A stretch of DNA of 49,921 bases from Tubiluchus corallicola. Lineage: Eukaryota; Priapulida; Priapulimorpha; Priapulimorphida; Tubiluchidae. The position numbers and the translations under genes were made by a program. This document shows positions 1 through 19,754 of the stretch, piece after piece; positions within the stretch are counted from its first letter, which is position 1; every line of letters begins with the position of its first letter. Location: assembly GCA_030141605.1 (NCBI GenBank), contig JAQGDQ010000329.1:45001-94921 (forward strand), written 5' to 3'. A model generated the notes under the pieces. It was not told where the DNA came from and ran no database searches. It worked only from the letters and a program-made list of their open reading frames with translations.

Positions 1-236
1 CAGGTGGGTACATTATGTCCACTCTTGATTTCATACGAGGCGTGTGTATCTATTTTGTGTTGTCACTTTCTTTATGTTATGGCACATCTGGGCTTGTGAC
101 AGCATGTACATGCATAGCGCAAATACTTGTCATACCAGAGTACGAAATGACGTCTTTAGAAAGGTACAAACAGGTGAATGTAATGTCAATTTGGAGTAGT
201 GTAAGCGTATAACTTTATTATCTGGTTTATTTTAGC
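1..236. other. No recognisable feature
   Basis: A 65-codon plus-strand frame (15-212) is present, but it has no recognisable motif or splice context. The stretch lies just beyond the stop codon of the reverse-transcriptase relic at 237-917 and may be its 3' untranslated region. Nothing else is supported. Confidence 0.4.
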
Positions 237-945
237 TTAATCGACAATAGAAAGAAGGAGAAAGATGTGATGGTAACTGTATGAAGTAACATGAACTATA
301 GAAATGTAAGAATTGACATAGCCAGCAACACAGTGGATTCCGACGACAGCAGTGTAATTAATCAAATTGATATTCTGTATAATTAGAAAAGATTTCACTT
401 TTAAATTTCTTTTGAAGTTATTTATAGATAAAGAATTTTTTATGTATTCATTGATGTTATTCCAAAGTGTAGGGCCAGTGTTAGTGATGAAGTGCCTTGC
501 CGCGTCAGTCCTGCAATACTTAATACGAAATTCGTTAAATCTGGTTGAGTAATGTTTTACGTTAATAGATAATGGGTTTAAAAAGAAAGCGGGGTGAAGT
601 TTATGTTTGGTTTTGTAGATGTACACAGCGGTATTCAGGTTTATTAGATCATTTAGCACTAGGATAGAATAATTCTTAAAAAGATTAAGACCTACATGTT
701 CACGCTTGTTCAAATTAGCTGTCAATCTTATAAATTTACGTTGTAGAGAGTTTAGTTTAACTAGAGTTGAAGGGTAGGTGTGCCCCCAAAGTATATTACA
801 GTAGGTTAAGTATGGCAGTACTAGACAATTATAAAGAGTGATTAGGTGTTCTTTTGTAAAACAATGTTTAACTCGACTGATTAACCCGATGTTTTTAGCA
901 ACTTTAGAACGAATCATGTTTAAGTGTGGTTTCCAATCTAGGTTT
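237..945 (-). mobile_element. Non-LTR retrotransposon relic, C-terminal part of the reverse transcriptase ORF
   Basis: A 226-codon open frame reads as the region after the reverse-transcriptase palm of CR1/Jockey-type elements. It contains KNIGLISRVKHCF, then LYNCLVLPYLTYCNILWG, a LQRKFIRLT block, and the usual tail with TLWNNI and FKRNLK. Homologous sequence (LDWKPHLN) continues upstream of the first ATG, but an in-frame stop lies just before it near 945, and no palm or YADD box follows further upstream. The copy is therefore 5'-truncated or decayed. It differs in sequence from the long element at 45.2-49.9 kb, so it belongs to another family. It is not expected to be active. Confidence 0.8.
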
Positions 946-1139
946 TACGAGTGTGTGACTAGTTTTTAATAAGTCTATGTTTTAGACTCGTCGATGTTCA
1001 GAAAAAAGTTTAAGTCGGATCCATGTCGTCTTCAGTCATATTACATATTATGTTACGGTAGATCCGATGTCAGTAACCATTATTAAAATTGAAACAGTGT
1101 CAGATTTTTGATTACAGTAATCTTTGTGAAAATAATAGT

Positions 1140-1945
1140 AACTAGCAAAGCCCCGCAAAAGATTTTGCGTAAAAAACCACGTATAATCAATAACACGCGA
1201 ACATCCTACATAGTCCTCATGTATAACGCAAAGCCCGTAACATCCTGCCTACTTACCTAACGCAAAACCTGTACTCGTGCCTACTGTATGTTTAACTAAC
1301 GCAAAGCAGCTTTTTGCTGAATTAAAGCTATAAGCAATAATGGATGACGTCAGCACAATGGAATTCGTCACAACAGTTTTCTAAGCGAAAATCGCCGAAA
1401 ATAGAACAGCTAATTAACTCGTCGGTACTCCTCTCGGTGGACCTGCCCTAAAATATAACCCACATCATCGTGTAGCCCTGTCCTTCCTCTTTGTAAAGAG
1501 CTATAAATCTCCTCCCGAGAGTCCCACCGGGCGCCGCTAGAACGTTTTTCCCGCAGGCTGTTTGGTCAAAATTTCGAAAAAATCGCGAGTTGGAAAACGC
1601 CTGTTGCGGGACGCCGTGGCCCTCTCGGGAATTCTAAATATGCCTACTACACCTACCGCTGAACGGGCTATCTATCCATACCCAGCACCCCCCTCGGTCC
1701 GTTCCCGTTCTCTACATCTCAGCCGTATAACTTTTGCAAAAAACGGCCGAAAAAGGGCCATTTTTGGAGGTTTTCCGCCTCCCCTTCCTTCCGGTGGGCC
1801 CGATTCGAAAAATAAAGTACCAATGGCACGACACTAGATCGAGACCTTTCGTTTGATATATAGATCGCCGCAAATGGTGCCCTCGTCGAAGCTGTAGCCT
1901 CGAATCTTATATATATATATACCAAGAATATTAATATAAGAGTAT
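1140..1945 (+). repeat. Unclassified interspersed repeat, long copy (copy A)
   Basis: The block begins ACTAGCAAAGCCCCGC and ends in an ATATAT-rich tail. It aligns in several blocks with 34063-34580, and its 3' end also aligns with 33902-34055. Shared landmarks are a GGACGCCGTGGCCCTCTCG block, ACCTTTCGTTTGATATATAG, and CGCCGCAAATGGTGCC. Copy A holds about 300 bp that the 34-kb copy lacks. No reverse transcriptase or transposase frame was seen. The repeat contains a perfect TGACGTCA octamer at about 1345. It starts or ends about 30 bp downstream of the laminarinase stop codon. The class is unknown. Confidence 0.7.
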
Positions 1946-1975
1946 AGATTTTAACGATAACAATCGTTTCGTGAT

Positions 1976-12019
<10,044 letters not shown>

Positions 12020-13117
12020 CTGCAATAAAAAGTTTTTAGCTTAAGGTAAGAAAACTACAGTTATTAATGTTAGTATTTAAAAAGTTTATTCAGCAGCTAA
12101 CTTTGAAAAATCTCCTGAAACATTAATAAGACTTGCTACGAATTTAACGCCTTACAAGACAAAAACTTTTCGAGATTTGAAGAAAAAGGCCCTATTGGTT
12201 TAGCGATATAAAAATTTAGCAATAAAATAGTTCAATTGTAATTATTTAAAATTATACCTTGTGCGAAGCTCTGGAATCGTAAACCTCTTCTTATGGATGT
12301 AAACCTTGTTGAGGGTACAAAAAGTTCCACTGAGGTCGTAACTATATTTCGTATTTTGTGACGAATATCACTTGTGAAATGCAGCAGATGTTTATCAAAA
12401 ATGCAGTTATCTAAGTGCGTAACGTGTGCCAATATGTACACGCAAAGTACACAACGAGACATAGATCACGGTGTATATAGTAAACTTTATACTCTTGAAT
12501 TTTGTTGTTGTTGTTGTTGAGAATGATTCTTTCGACACAGACTTCATCAACTGTGCAGAAACACGGTAATAAAATTACAGGTAAAGCTATATGTAAGTTG
12601 AAATGAAGGTACACACAGTGTCTTAAAGGTAAAGACTTAAAATTCACGAAGCAGCTATAAAAACGCAATGAAGCTAATAAAAGGTTAAATTAGAAAATTA
12701 TATATTTAAGTTGCTACAGTTAAAATTCATTCTAGTGTTCTCTCACCTGTTAATCTTTATTTGTTCAACCGTCCAGTATTTCTTATACATTTTTCCGTAT
12801 TTCGTTTAACGGATGATAACAGCCATTTTTGTGTATTGGTCCTGATTTATCCAACACACAGAGAATCAATATGAGTAAAAAGCGGCATTTCAGACGAGGC
12901 CCGGCTGTGTAAACCAGCATCACTTTATATAAAATATTGGCCAAAAAAGATGATTCTGCTTGTTTCTTGTACATGAGCACCTAGTTGTGTCAACTTCTTC
13001 GTGTCAAACACAAAAGACCCTCTTGCACAAATTAAAAATAATGTTCGCTTCTTCTAAACCACAAATTCAATATGTAACATACTTAGAAAATCTAATGTTA
13101 TTGAATAAGAAATTCAG

Positions 13118-13310
13118 TTTTGCAGTGTTGATAATAAACGACAAAGACCTGTACTTTGCCTCAAAAATTAAAGACGCTGGGAGAGTACCTGGCAGCCAGG
13201 AACCCACCCGAAGGACCCAGCTGATCCGAGTTATAGTGTCGCGTTGTGAAAAGGATTTGGTGCAGATAAAGAAAGCCTATGACAAGCATGTGGGGGAGGG
13301 GGGGAATTGG
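13118..13310 (+). pseudogene. Annexin-repeat fragment (orphan exon or pseudogene)
   Basis: The frame reads NDKDLYFASKIKDA, then an altered loop (GRVPGSQEPTRRTQ), then LIRVIVSRCEKDLVQIKKAY. LIRVIVSRCE-DL-QIK is the signature second half of an annexin repeat, most like repeat 4. The normal calcium-binding loop (K-G-x-G-T) is replaced and about five residues longer. A possible acceptor (TTTTGCAG) ends near 13118. Downstream the frame runs into a G-run and loses similarity, with no SGDY motif. No other annexin exon was found nearby. A decayed fragment is more likely than a working gene. Confidence 0.55.
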
Positions 13311-14485
13311 TTGATGATATTACGATACGTGTTTTTAAAGAACAACAAAATGGGTACTGAAGTAGGTTTCAGGAAAATCGCGTTAAAAATTATATTACCT
13401 TACAGCAATTTTATGCAAATATCGTACTTACGTCAAAAGGAATTTTCATTCTCCCGCAATACTGTTCTAAGGGCTCCATTACATGACGTCACCTATGCAA
13501 ATGTAAATCAGGGGAAGAAAAGGTAATGTTAAATTTTGTCCCCAAAAAAACTTTCCGTGCAAATCTGCATTACTTAGCATGGGGCTTAACTGCTTGAAAG
13601 ACTTATATAACTAGAAATAATAAGTTAATATGTTTGTGCCAATTGGCAAAATGTCGTTGACTCTCTTTCCAGGGTGCGCCACTCACTAGCCAAAAACGTA
13701 TTTTTAGTCTTATTGACAAACCCAGTAATTTAGAATTTTACTTAGTAGCAACATTAGATTGATATATTAATGATTTAAGGCCTGCTTGTGACATATTAGC
13801 CCTCCAAGAAACGAAAATTTCAAATGCTTTTGTTAAACCAATAAAGATGCCGCAGGTAAGCAATTTTTTGTCTAGGTTTGTCAGCAAATTGTCTATGATT
13901 TCAGCAGTTGCTAATATTGTGGAATGATTTTTGCGGAAACCGAATTGAAAACACGATATTGTATCATTTTTGATTAAATGTCATCAGGCGTTTATATAAG
14001 ATTGACTCAAAAATTTTGGCAATGGGTGATATGAGTGAGATGGGTCGGTAGTTGTTCAGCTCATTTGGATCATCTTTTTTTATATATGGGGATTACTTTT
14101 GCCAGTTTTAAAGTGTCGGGGAATGTCCCAGTCAGAATTGATGCATTAAACAGATTTGTAAGTGGAGTTAAAATTGTGTTTTTTGACATTTTGAAATATG
14201 TAATTGGTATATCATATCATAAGGGCCTTTTGCTTTATTGGGATCTAGTCTATCAATAACTAGGGAAATCCCGATTTCGCTAACTGGCGTGATATAGAAA
14301 GAATTTTCTTGGAGATGCATTAAATAGTCTGTATACTTACAGTTTTGGGGTTGTGTTATGCGTGATGCCAGTGATATACCAATGTTTGCAAAAAACCAGT
14401 AAAAGCATTAGCTTTATGGTGCGGGTCACACGAAGTTGTGCCTTGATAACAAACTTTAGTTGGCATTATACTAGTCGTCTTTTTT

Positions 14486-14598
14486 ATGGCCAAATCACAT
14501 TGAAAACATCGGTTCTCGTCTGATCGGTAAGTTAGGTAACGTAGAGCCGGTTAGTGCTTGGATAGGTGACCGCCTAGGAATACCAGGTGCAGGATGCC
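14486..14598 (+). pseudogene. 5S rRNA-like head of the SINE
   Basis: The sequence follows the 5S rRNA plan: ATGGCCA, TTGAAAACATCGGTTCTC, GTCTGATCGG, AAGTTAGGTAACG (box A region), GTTAGTGCTTGG, ATAGGTGACCGCCTAGGAA (box C), and TACCAGGTGCAGGATGC. Several changes from the animal consensus, for example ATAGGTGACC for ATGGGTGACC, and its place inside a SINE argue that it is not a functional rRNA gene. Confidence 0.8.
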
Positions 14599-14943
14599 CA
14601 CACTGTATGTGTAGAGGAGTAAACCTTCCAAATCAGGAGTGGAGCCCCGAAGGCGGACCAGTGCAGCATGCTCACTGACTCCGGCAGATCCTGCAGCCAA
14701 CCTTGTGCCAGACGTATCGCTCCGCTTTCCTTTGGACTACACCAGTGAGGAAGAGAGGGGGTTCCTGTTGTCTGGGCAACTCGGGATCTCCATACACCGT
14801 GCCCAGGCGTGCGCCCTGGAGAGGCCACTCCAGTGGTTCAAGGATCGGAATGCTCAGCCGATGCTGCAGCTCCATCAATGTGATCAATAACTTACTCTCT
14901 TGGCGCACATTCCAATGTCTTCCGAGACAGAAGGATACCAACA
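14486..14943 (+). mobile_element. 5S-rRNA-derived SINE with target-site duplication
   Basis: The first ~113 bp are a diverged 5S rRNA, and the remaining ~345 bp are GC-richer sequence with no coding sense. Direct repeats flank the unit: AGTCGTCTTTTTT at 14473-14485 and AGTCGTCGTTTTTT at 14944-14957. The reverse-transcriptase reading frame (…PLKIKK) resumes across the junction, confirming an insertion. A Pol III head, a body, and a target-site duplication of 13-14 bp with one difference fit a SINE3-type (5S-headed) element. There is no long poly-A tail. The name of the family is not known to me. Confidence 0.8.
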
Positions 14944-15299
14944 AGTCGTCGTTTTTTAATTTTGAGAGGTTCATTAATAGTGCTCCAAGTTTGTTTCATG
15001 TTATTTTTGTTTGCAAGCAAGATCTGAGAGTAATCCTTCTTTTTGGATGCATGTTTGATGTGATTAAGTTTGTTAGAATATGTTTTATATAAATTTTGCT
15101 TATACAGCGAGTTGGATAACTTGTGTGTTGCACACATACGGCTTCTTGTTTTAATAGAGTTGAGAATGCCAGGAGTGATCCATGGTTTGGCTATAGTTTT
15201 TGAGTTTATCAGCCTTTATAAAAAATAAAAAGGTTTTAAATCGAGTAGACGCGATCTTATGCTTTTAGTTAACCTTTACGTATTCCGAGCAGTTTGCAA

Positions 15300-16740
15300 T
15301 TATCGACTGTTTCACTAAATCCCAAGTCTAAACTCTGGGATAATAGTTTAAGCTCGACCGTTGAGGTACTCATCATGTTAGAATAAATTAATAAAAATAT
15401 ACTGAAAATTTAATAATAATTGCATCAGTCATGATAAAACTGAGTATAAGGAGTAAAGAGTTAAATCAGGCCACCTGCAACAGCCTTTATTTTGTTTCTC
15501 CAAACGCAAAAAGTACTAATTGTTACATTAGCAAGTATATAATAGTATATAAGTAGATATATAATAACACGGAGATAATTGACAACAATAGGTACAATTG
15601 ATGAAATCACCCACAGCAAGGAAAATAAAAGATACATAACATTTCAGTTTTCTATTGTGAACTATGTTAAGGTAAAAATGAAAAAGTACAAACTATTATT
15701 TTTTACCAGGTGCATTTTGCAATTGCCCAAGCCATACTGTTATACATTTGTGATATAACATAATATATATAGTAGTTTCGAGAGCTTTTAGCTTGTGTCA
15801 AATGTCTTGCGAAGAACTCAAGTGCCACACAAATACGGTCATTAAAGATGTAAAGAATGTATGCTAGTTGTGTCTCATAGTTAAAAATCTTCCACAGTAG
15901 ATGGCACTGCATCTCACTTGGCTCTTTCCGCTTCTTCCAAGACAATCACTGCTTCATCAGGTTTAGGCACTGCTGAAACGATTGTACAAACAGATTCAAG
16001 CTTCATTCTAAAACGACTTTTCTATGACAATAGATGGCGATACAGCGGTAGGTAATAGTAATGGCAAAGAGATTGATAATGAAATCTTAATAGCAAAGTG
16101 TAGATAATGCCATCTACGATCTGTTACACGTACAACAACATTCTTTGAGAATATTCTTTTTGTGCGGCCTAAATTTACCGCAAACATATAGGATTTTTAT
16201 GTTATTATTTGACTTTGATAATGTGTGCAAGCACTTCAATTCTTTTTTTAATAACTAATATTTGCATTTGTATGCTGCAGTCGACGAGGAAGCCTTTAAG
16301 ATCCCCGCTAACAGTCTTTGGTGGACCTTGTTTGCGTTTACAGATTATGCAGGGCTTAAATTGTTTGCAATAACGGTTATTTATAATTTATCGTAGTTAC
16401 AGTTACCCATTGCCACAAGAGTTATGAAAATGACAAAAATTGCCCCCAAATATTTTAAAATTAGTTAACCTCGGTATGTGTATCTGTGACCGTACTTTCT
16501 TGGTGCCATATTGCTTCGTCACTTGTTCACACCTGCAAATAAATTCACAAAAACAGGTTAATCTGAATTTAATTTTGCCCGTGCTAGTTTCCATACATTA
16601 GTTTGCAGATCTGATCAGACCAATTTTTCACATGGATTGGGATCGCAAGGTTTCAATATCTTTCTCACACCTAAATTCAACGTTGTAAGAAATGAAAACT
16701 TGGTTCACAATAACATTGAATGATTTGTTACCAACTGAAA
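15300..16740. other. No recognisable gene
   Basis: This is AT-rich intergenic or intronic DNA. Only short frames without motifs were found. Two imperfect repeats of the word AGATGGC lie within it (about 15900 and 16031). Undetected last exons of the EGF gene could lie here or further left, but none with EGF cysteine spacing was seen. Confidence 0.4.
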
Positions 16741-16756
16741 CTCTTTTTTTCTGTGT

Positions 16757-16797
16757 GTGTCTCTCTCTCCTCTCTCTCTCCTTCTCTTTCTCTCTCC

Positions 16798-16877
<80 letters not shown>

Positions 16878-16895
16878 CTCTTTCTCCTCTCTGTC
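16757..16895 (+). repeat. CT dinucleotide microsatellite
   Basis: CTCTCT runs with occasional C or T slips and one CTCGCT. The Ser/Leu and Arg/Glu frames across it are artefacts. Confidence 0.95.
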
Positions 16896-16918
16896 TCACC
16901 AATGTTAAAAAATATTAA

Positions 16919-19640
16919 GAACGCGTCCGCGAAAAGACCATGCAAAATCGAAAAATTCCGGCACAAGGCTAGGTAACCGATTCGGACCAAAGTTCGGGTA
17001 TGAGGTCCACTAGTCACTAGTATTCACTATGTGAATCCGTTTGGTCCAACTCCTCATAGTAGCAGAGGTACGGCATAGGCCGATTTGCATGAAAAATACC
17101 TATTTTTCTCTTTTTTTACTCATATTTGAAGGATTAGCCATGCAGCAACCACTGAGTTTGAATAGATCTGACTCTGCACAGTATTGGATCTTGTTATCTT
17201 CTCCAAAATGACATTTCGACTTTTGTCCCAAACCCCCCTCTTTCGGCTCTACTGGGGGGTCTTTAAGCTCACATTACGTACAAGATGCAAATACTCGGTC
17301 ATTTCAAAGTCTTATATCTCACCCACTGCGGGGGCGGGGACAAAAATATCGATATGTATGTGAATAGAGCTTCCCATCCCACTATGCTGTAGTGACAATT
17401 TCGATGGAACGAATTTCCACCCTATTATAAATGACCTCTGAAAAAGGCATATATCAGGGTGAAAATATAGGTAACAACCTTCATCAAAAAGCTTCGTGTA
17501 GATAAACATGAGTTGTCAAATCTTGTCAAAATACTTCAAAACGCCATAAATATTCATCTTTGGCAACTAGGGGCCTGGTCAGCACATTGGTTAAACTACC
17601 GACAGGATTGGACTCCAGCATTCAAGATGGCGGCCACTGCTGAACTAAAATGTTCGTTTTCTGGGCTGTTTACCAGCGTTAAATGCGGTATTCTGACTAG
17701 TTATCCGCACGAAACGAGTATTGTGAATCTATTAACCTGTACTAAAGACACTAGACCACATTTAGAGCGCTTCCATCTTCAAACAAATGAAATATCCACG
17801 GAATGGAAATTGTTTGCAAGGACTGGAAAATGTTTTATGTACTGTTTATTTTCTATGCTTTGTAGATGTTATGTACAGGTTATTACCTCGTTATTATTCA
17901 TTGTCTTACATAGACGTACAAACCAGGACACAAAGAAAATTGCCCTAAATCTGAGCGAATGCCCAAAAACTATGGGACAAACTTCCCCACAAAATATCAT
18001 TTGTCCGGTGATTTTTTGACTGTAAAACATCGAAAATTTTTGTGCCATTGGCGCAATTATTCAATCACACTATTATCAATTTTTTTTGTCAGAAATATCG
18101 ATTTTGTGCCACAAATAAATTTTGGGCGAAGAAAAATTTTCTAAGCTAAATATCACCGCCATCCCCTTAGAAGCGGCCCATATGCTTATATTGTCTCGTG
18201 TTTAGACTGTAAGATTTTCGCTTTATCACTTTCCCCATGATATATTTGTCTATATTTCTGTATCTATCTTCTAGGGATAATGTACCTGCATCGATAATTC
18301 TTTCTCTATTATTTAGATATTATGGTTTTGATTACTTGTACTACTCTTCAGTGATAGGATTATGCTGCTACAATAGGAAGAGTATTTCGGACTTAGAGAA
18401 ATTAATTCTGACTGAGTTTTGTAGTTTTTCATTTTTGTACTGATATTCATAATCTTCTCTGTATAGCCATGAAGCTTATTCATATAAAAAGTATAAAAAA
18501 TTAATGGATTTCTATTTTATATGTATATACCGAATATGGTCAGATTTTTTCGCTAGCAAGACTCTCAATCTTAACAATCGGTACTTCTTTTCTAAAAGAG
18601 GGCTTATTGTTTAGTCTTTCCTGGTATCCGCTAGCGATTCAGTGTGTAGAGAATGCCCTGAATCAGGGTCGGACTCGGTACTAGGGGCATGCATGATGTC
18701 CTGTCCTGAAATCCATCAGAAGAGGCAATTATTCATATTTGTAGTCATATGAAAATTCCGACATAACTAAATCAATTTAAGATGAAATTCGCAAATTTCT
18801 AGCAATTTCCATGGCAAAGGAATCTATTGCTACTAGGAAATTAGAGCACTAGTCACAGAAAATGCTGGTTAAACGTGGTCTACTGTCATATACGACCTGA
18901 GCCAAGTATGTCTGCTTTTTACACATGGACGGAATTACTATGGAAAGTAAAAAAGTGTGTTGATATGGCAATTTTTTCTAACAGTGCCCCTCTATATAAT
19001 GTCATTCATGATATTATCTCAGCTCGTGCGTTTTCATGAAATTTAGAATACAGATTTGTCACTTATAATCCAGCATATAGATAGAAAAAATATTGAAAAA
19101 CTACAAAAAAGCGAATTTTGCTGATTTTTGTGAAATTTTAAAGTGCCAGTACTAAATACAGGCTCCAGCGAATTTTCTTTTTTATATTATTAGTGAGGAT
19201 GATGGTCAACACATAAACCGGAAGTTCTGTAGTCCCGCAGTGGGCGAGTTATGAGCCTTACAACCTCTCCCGGGACTCTTAACAAAGAGCCGAATTTGAA
19301 AAATCCCGTTCTCTGATACTATTAATAGTATGTCAGAAAAAGTTAGGATATCAGAAGACAATGTCTGGGTCTATGTACCAGCCAACTTACATCGACCTAT
19401 CTATAATAGTCTATACAGGAGAAAAAGTTAAAATAACCCCCCCCCCAAAAAAATAGCGATTTTTTTGCCTCTTTCGGGGTCAATTTCTTGATGTGGTCAT
19501 TTCTCTGCCAATAGTAGCTCGATCGATTTGATAACTTGATTAAATGGTTTTGGGGGTCGCCCTTCATGTTAGAAAAAAATGATATAAATTCATCACCCCT
19601 CATGTGCCACCCCCTGCTTGGTGCTCTCGCGGACTCGTTC
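16919..19640. mobile_element. 2.7-kb TIR element flanked by TTAA, non-autonomous, class unknown
   Basis: The ends are GAACGCGTCCGCGA (16919-16932) and TCGCGGACTCGTTC (19627-19640). These are inverted repeats with one mismatch in 14, and each is bordered on the outside by TTAA (16915-16918 and 19641-19644). Further inside, TATCTCACCCACTGCGGG (about 17317) faces its inverted counterpart CCCGCAGTGGGCGAGTTAT (about 19235), and nearby words (TTCGGCTCT) also pair. The arms therefore look like long diverged inverted repeats of over 400 bp. The longest internal frame (17513-18019) has no transposase motif. TTAA suggests a piggyBac-type target, but the terminal bases are not the usual CCC. Confidence 0.6.
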
Positions 19641-19754
19641 TTAACCTTTATCGTCTCAAAGTTCCTTAACGCATATTACCACACCTATTAAAACATAACA
19701 ATTATATCATTTAAAACTCTTAGTTATTTTAATCAGCTGATGATCATTGCTCAC

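Larger units (their letters stand above)
13820..15230 (-). mobile_element. Decayed non-LTR reverse transcriptase, interrupted by a SINE
   Basis: Read from right to left, the linker before the RT (KPWITPGILNSIKTRSRMC, then KNNMKQTWSTINEPLKIKK) stops at the SINE. It resumes beyond it with NAFTGFFANIGISLASR, IDRLDPNKAKGPYDMI, FNASILTGTFPDTLKLAKVI, NNYRPISLISPIAKIFE and QFGFRKNHSTILATAE. It ends at GLTKAF, before the YADD box. At least two frame breaks are visible. The motifs place it among CR1/Jockey-like non-LTR elements. It is the host sequence for the SINE, so it inserted first. Confidence 0.85.

Noticed and set aside
237-917. A cellular gene on the minus strand
   Set aside because: The motifs are those of the region after the palm of a non-LTR reverse transcriptase.
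13767-13825. Plus-strand words DILALQETKIS resembling the start of an apurinic endonuclease
   Set aside because: Only about 15 residues match, and they overlap the end of the minus-strand reverse-transcriptase relic. No further endonuclease motif follows. Chance or a very small fragment.
14486-14598. A functional 5S rRNA gene
   Set aside because: There are multiple consensus changes, and the 5S-like part lies inside one target-site-duplicated unit with a SINE body.
14574-15092. Overlapping open frames of 80-130 codons on both strands
   Set aside because: They arise from the GC-rich SINE body and read across its junction into the RT relic.
17513-18019. 168-codon plus-strand frame inside the TTAA element as a transposase
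   Set aside because: It has no catalytic motif and an unusual composition, and it is not placed like a transposase. Left uncalled.
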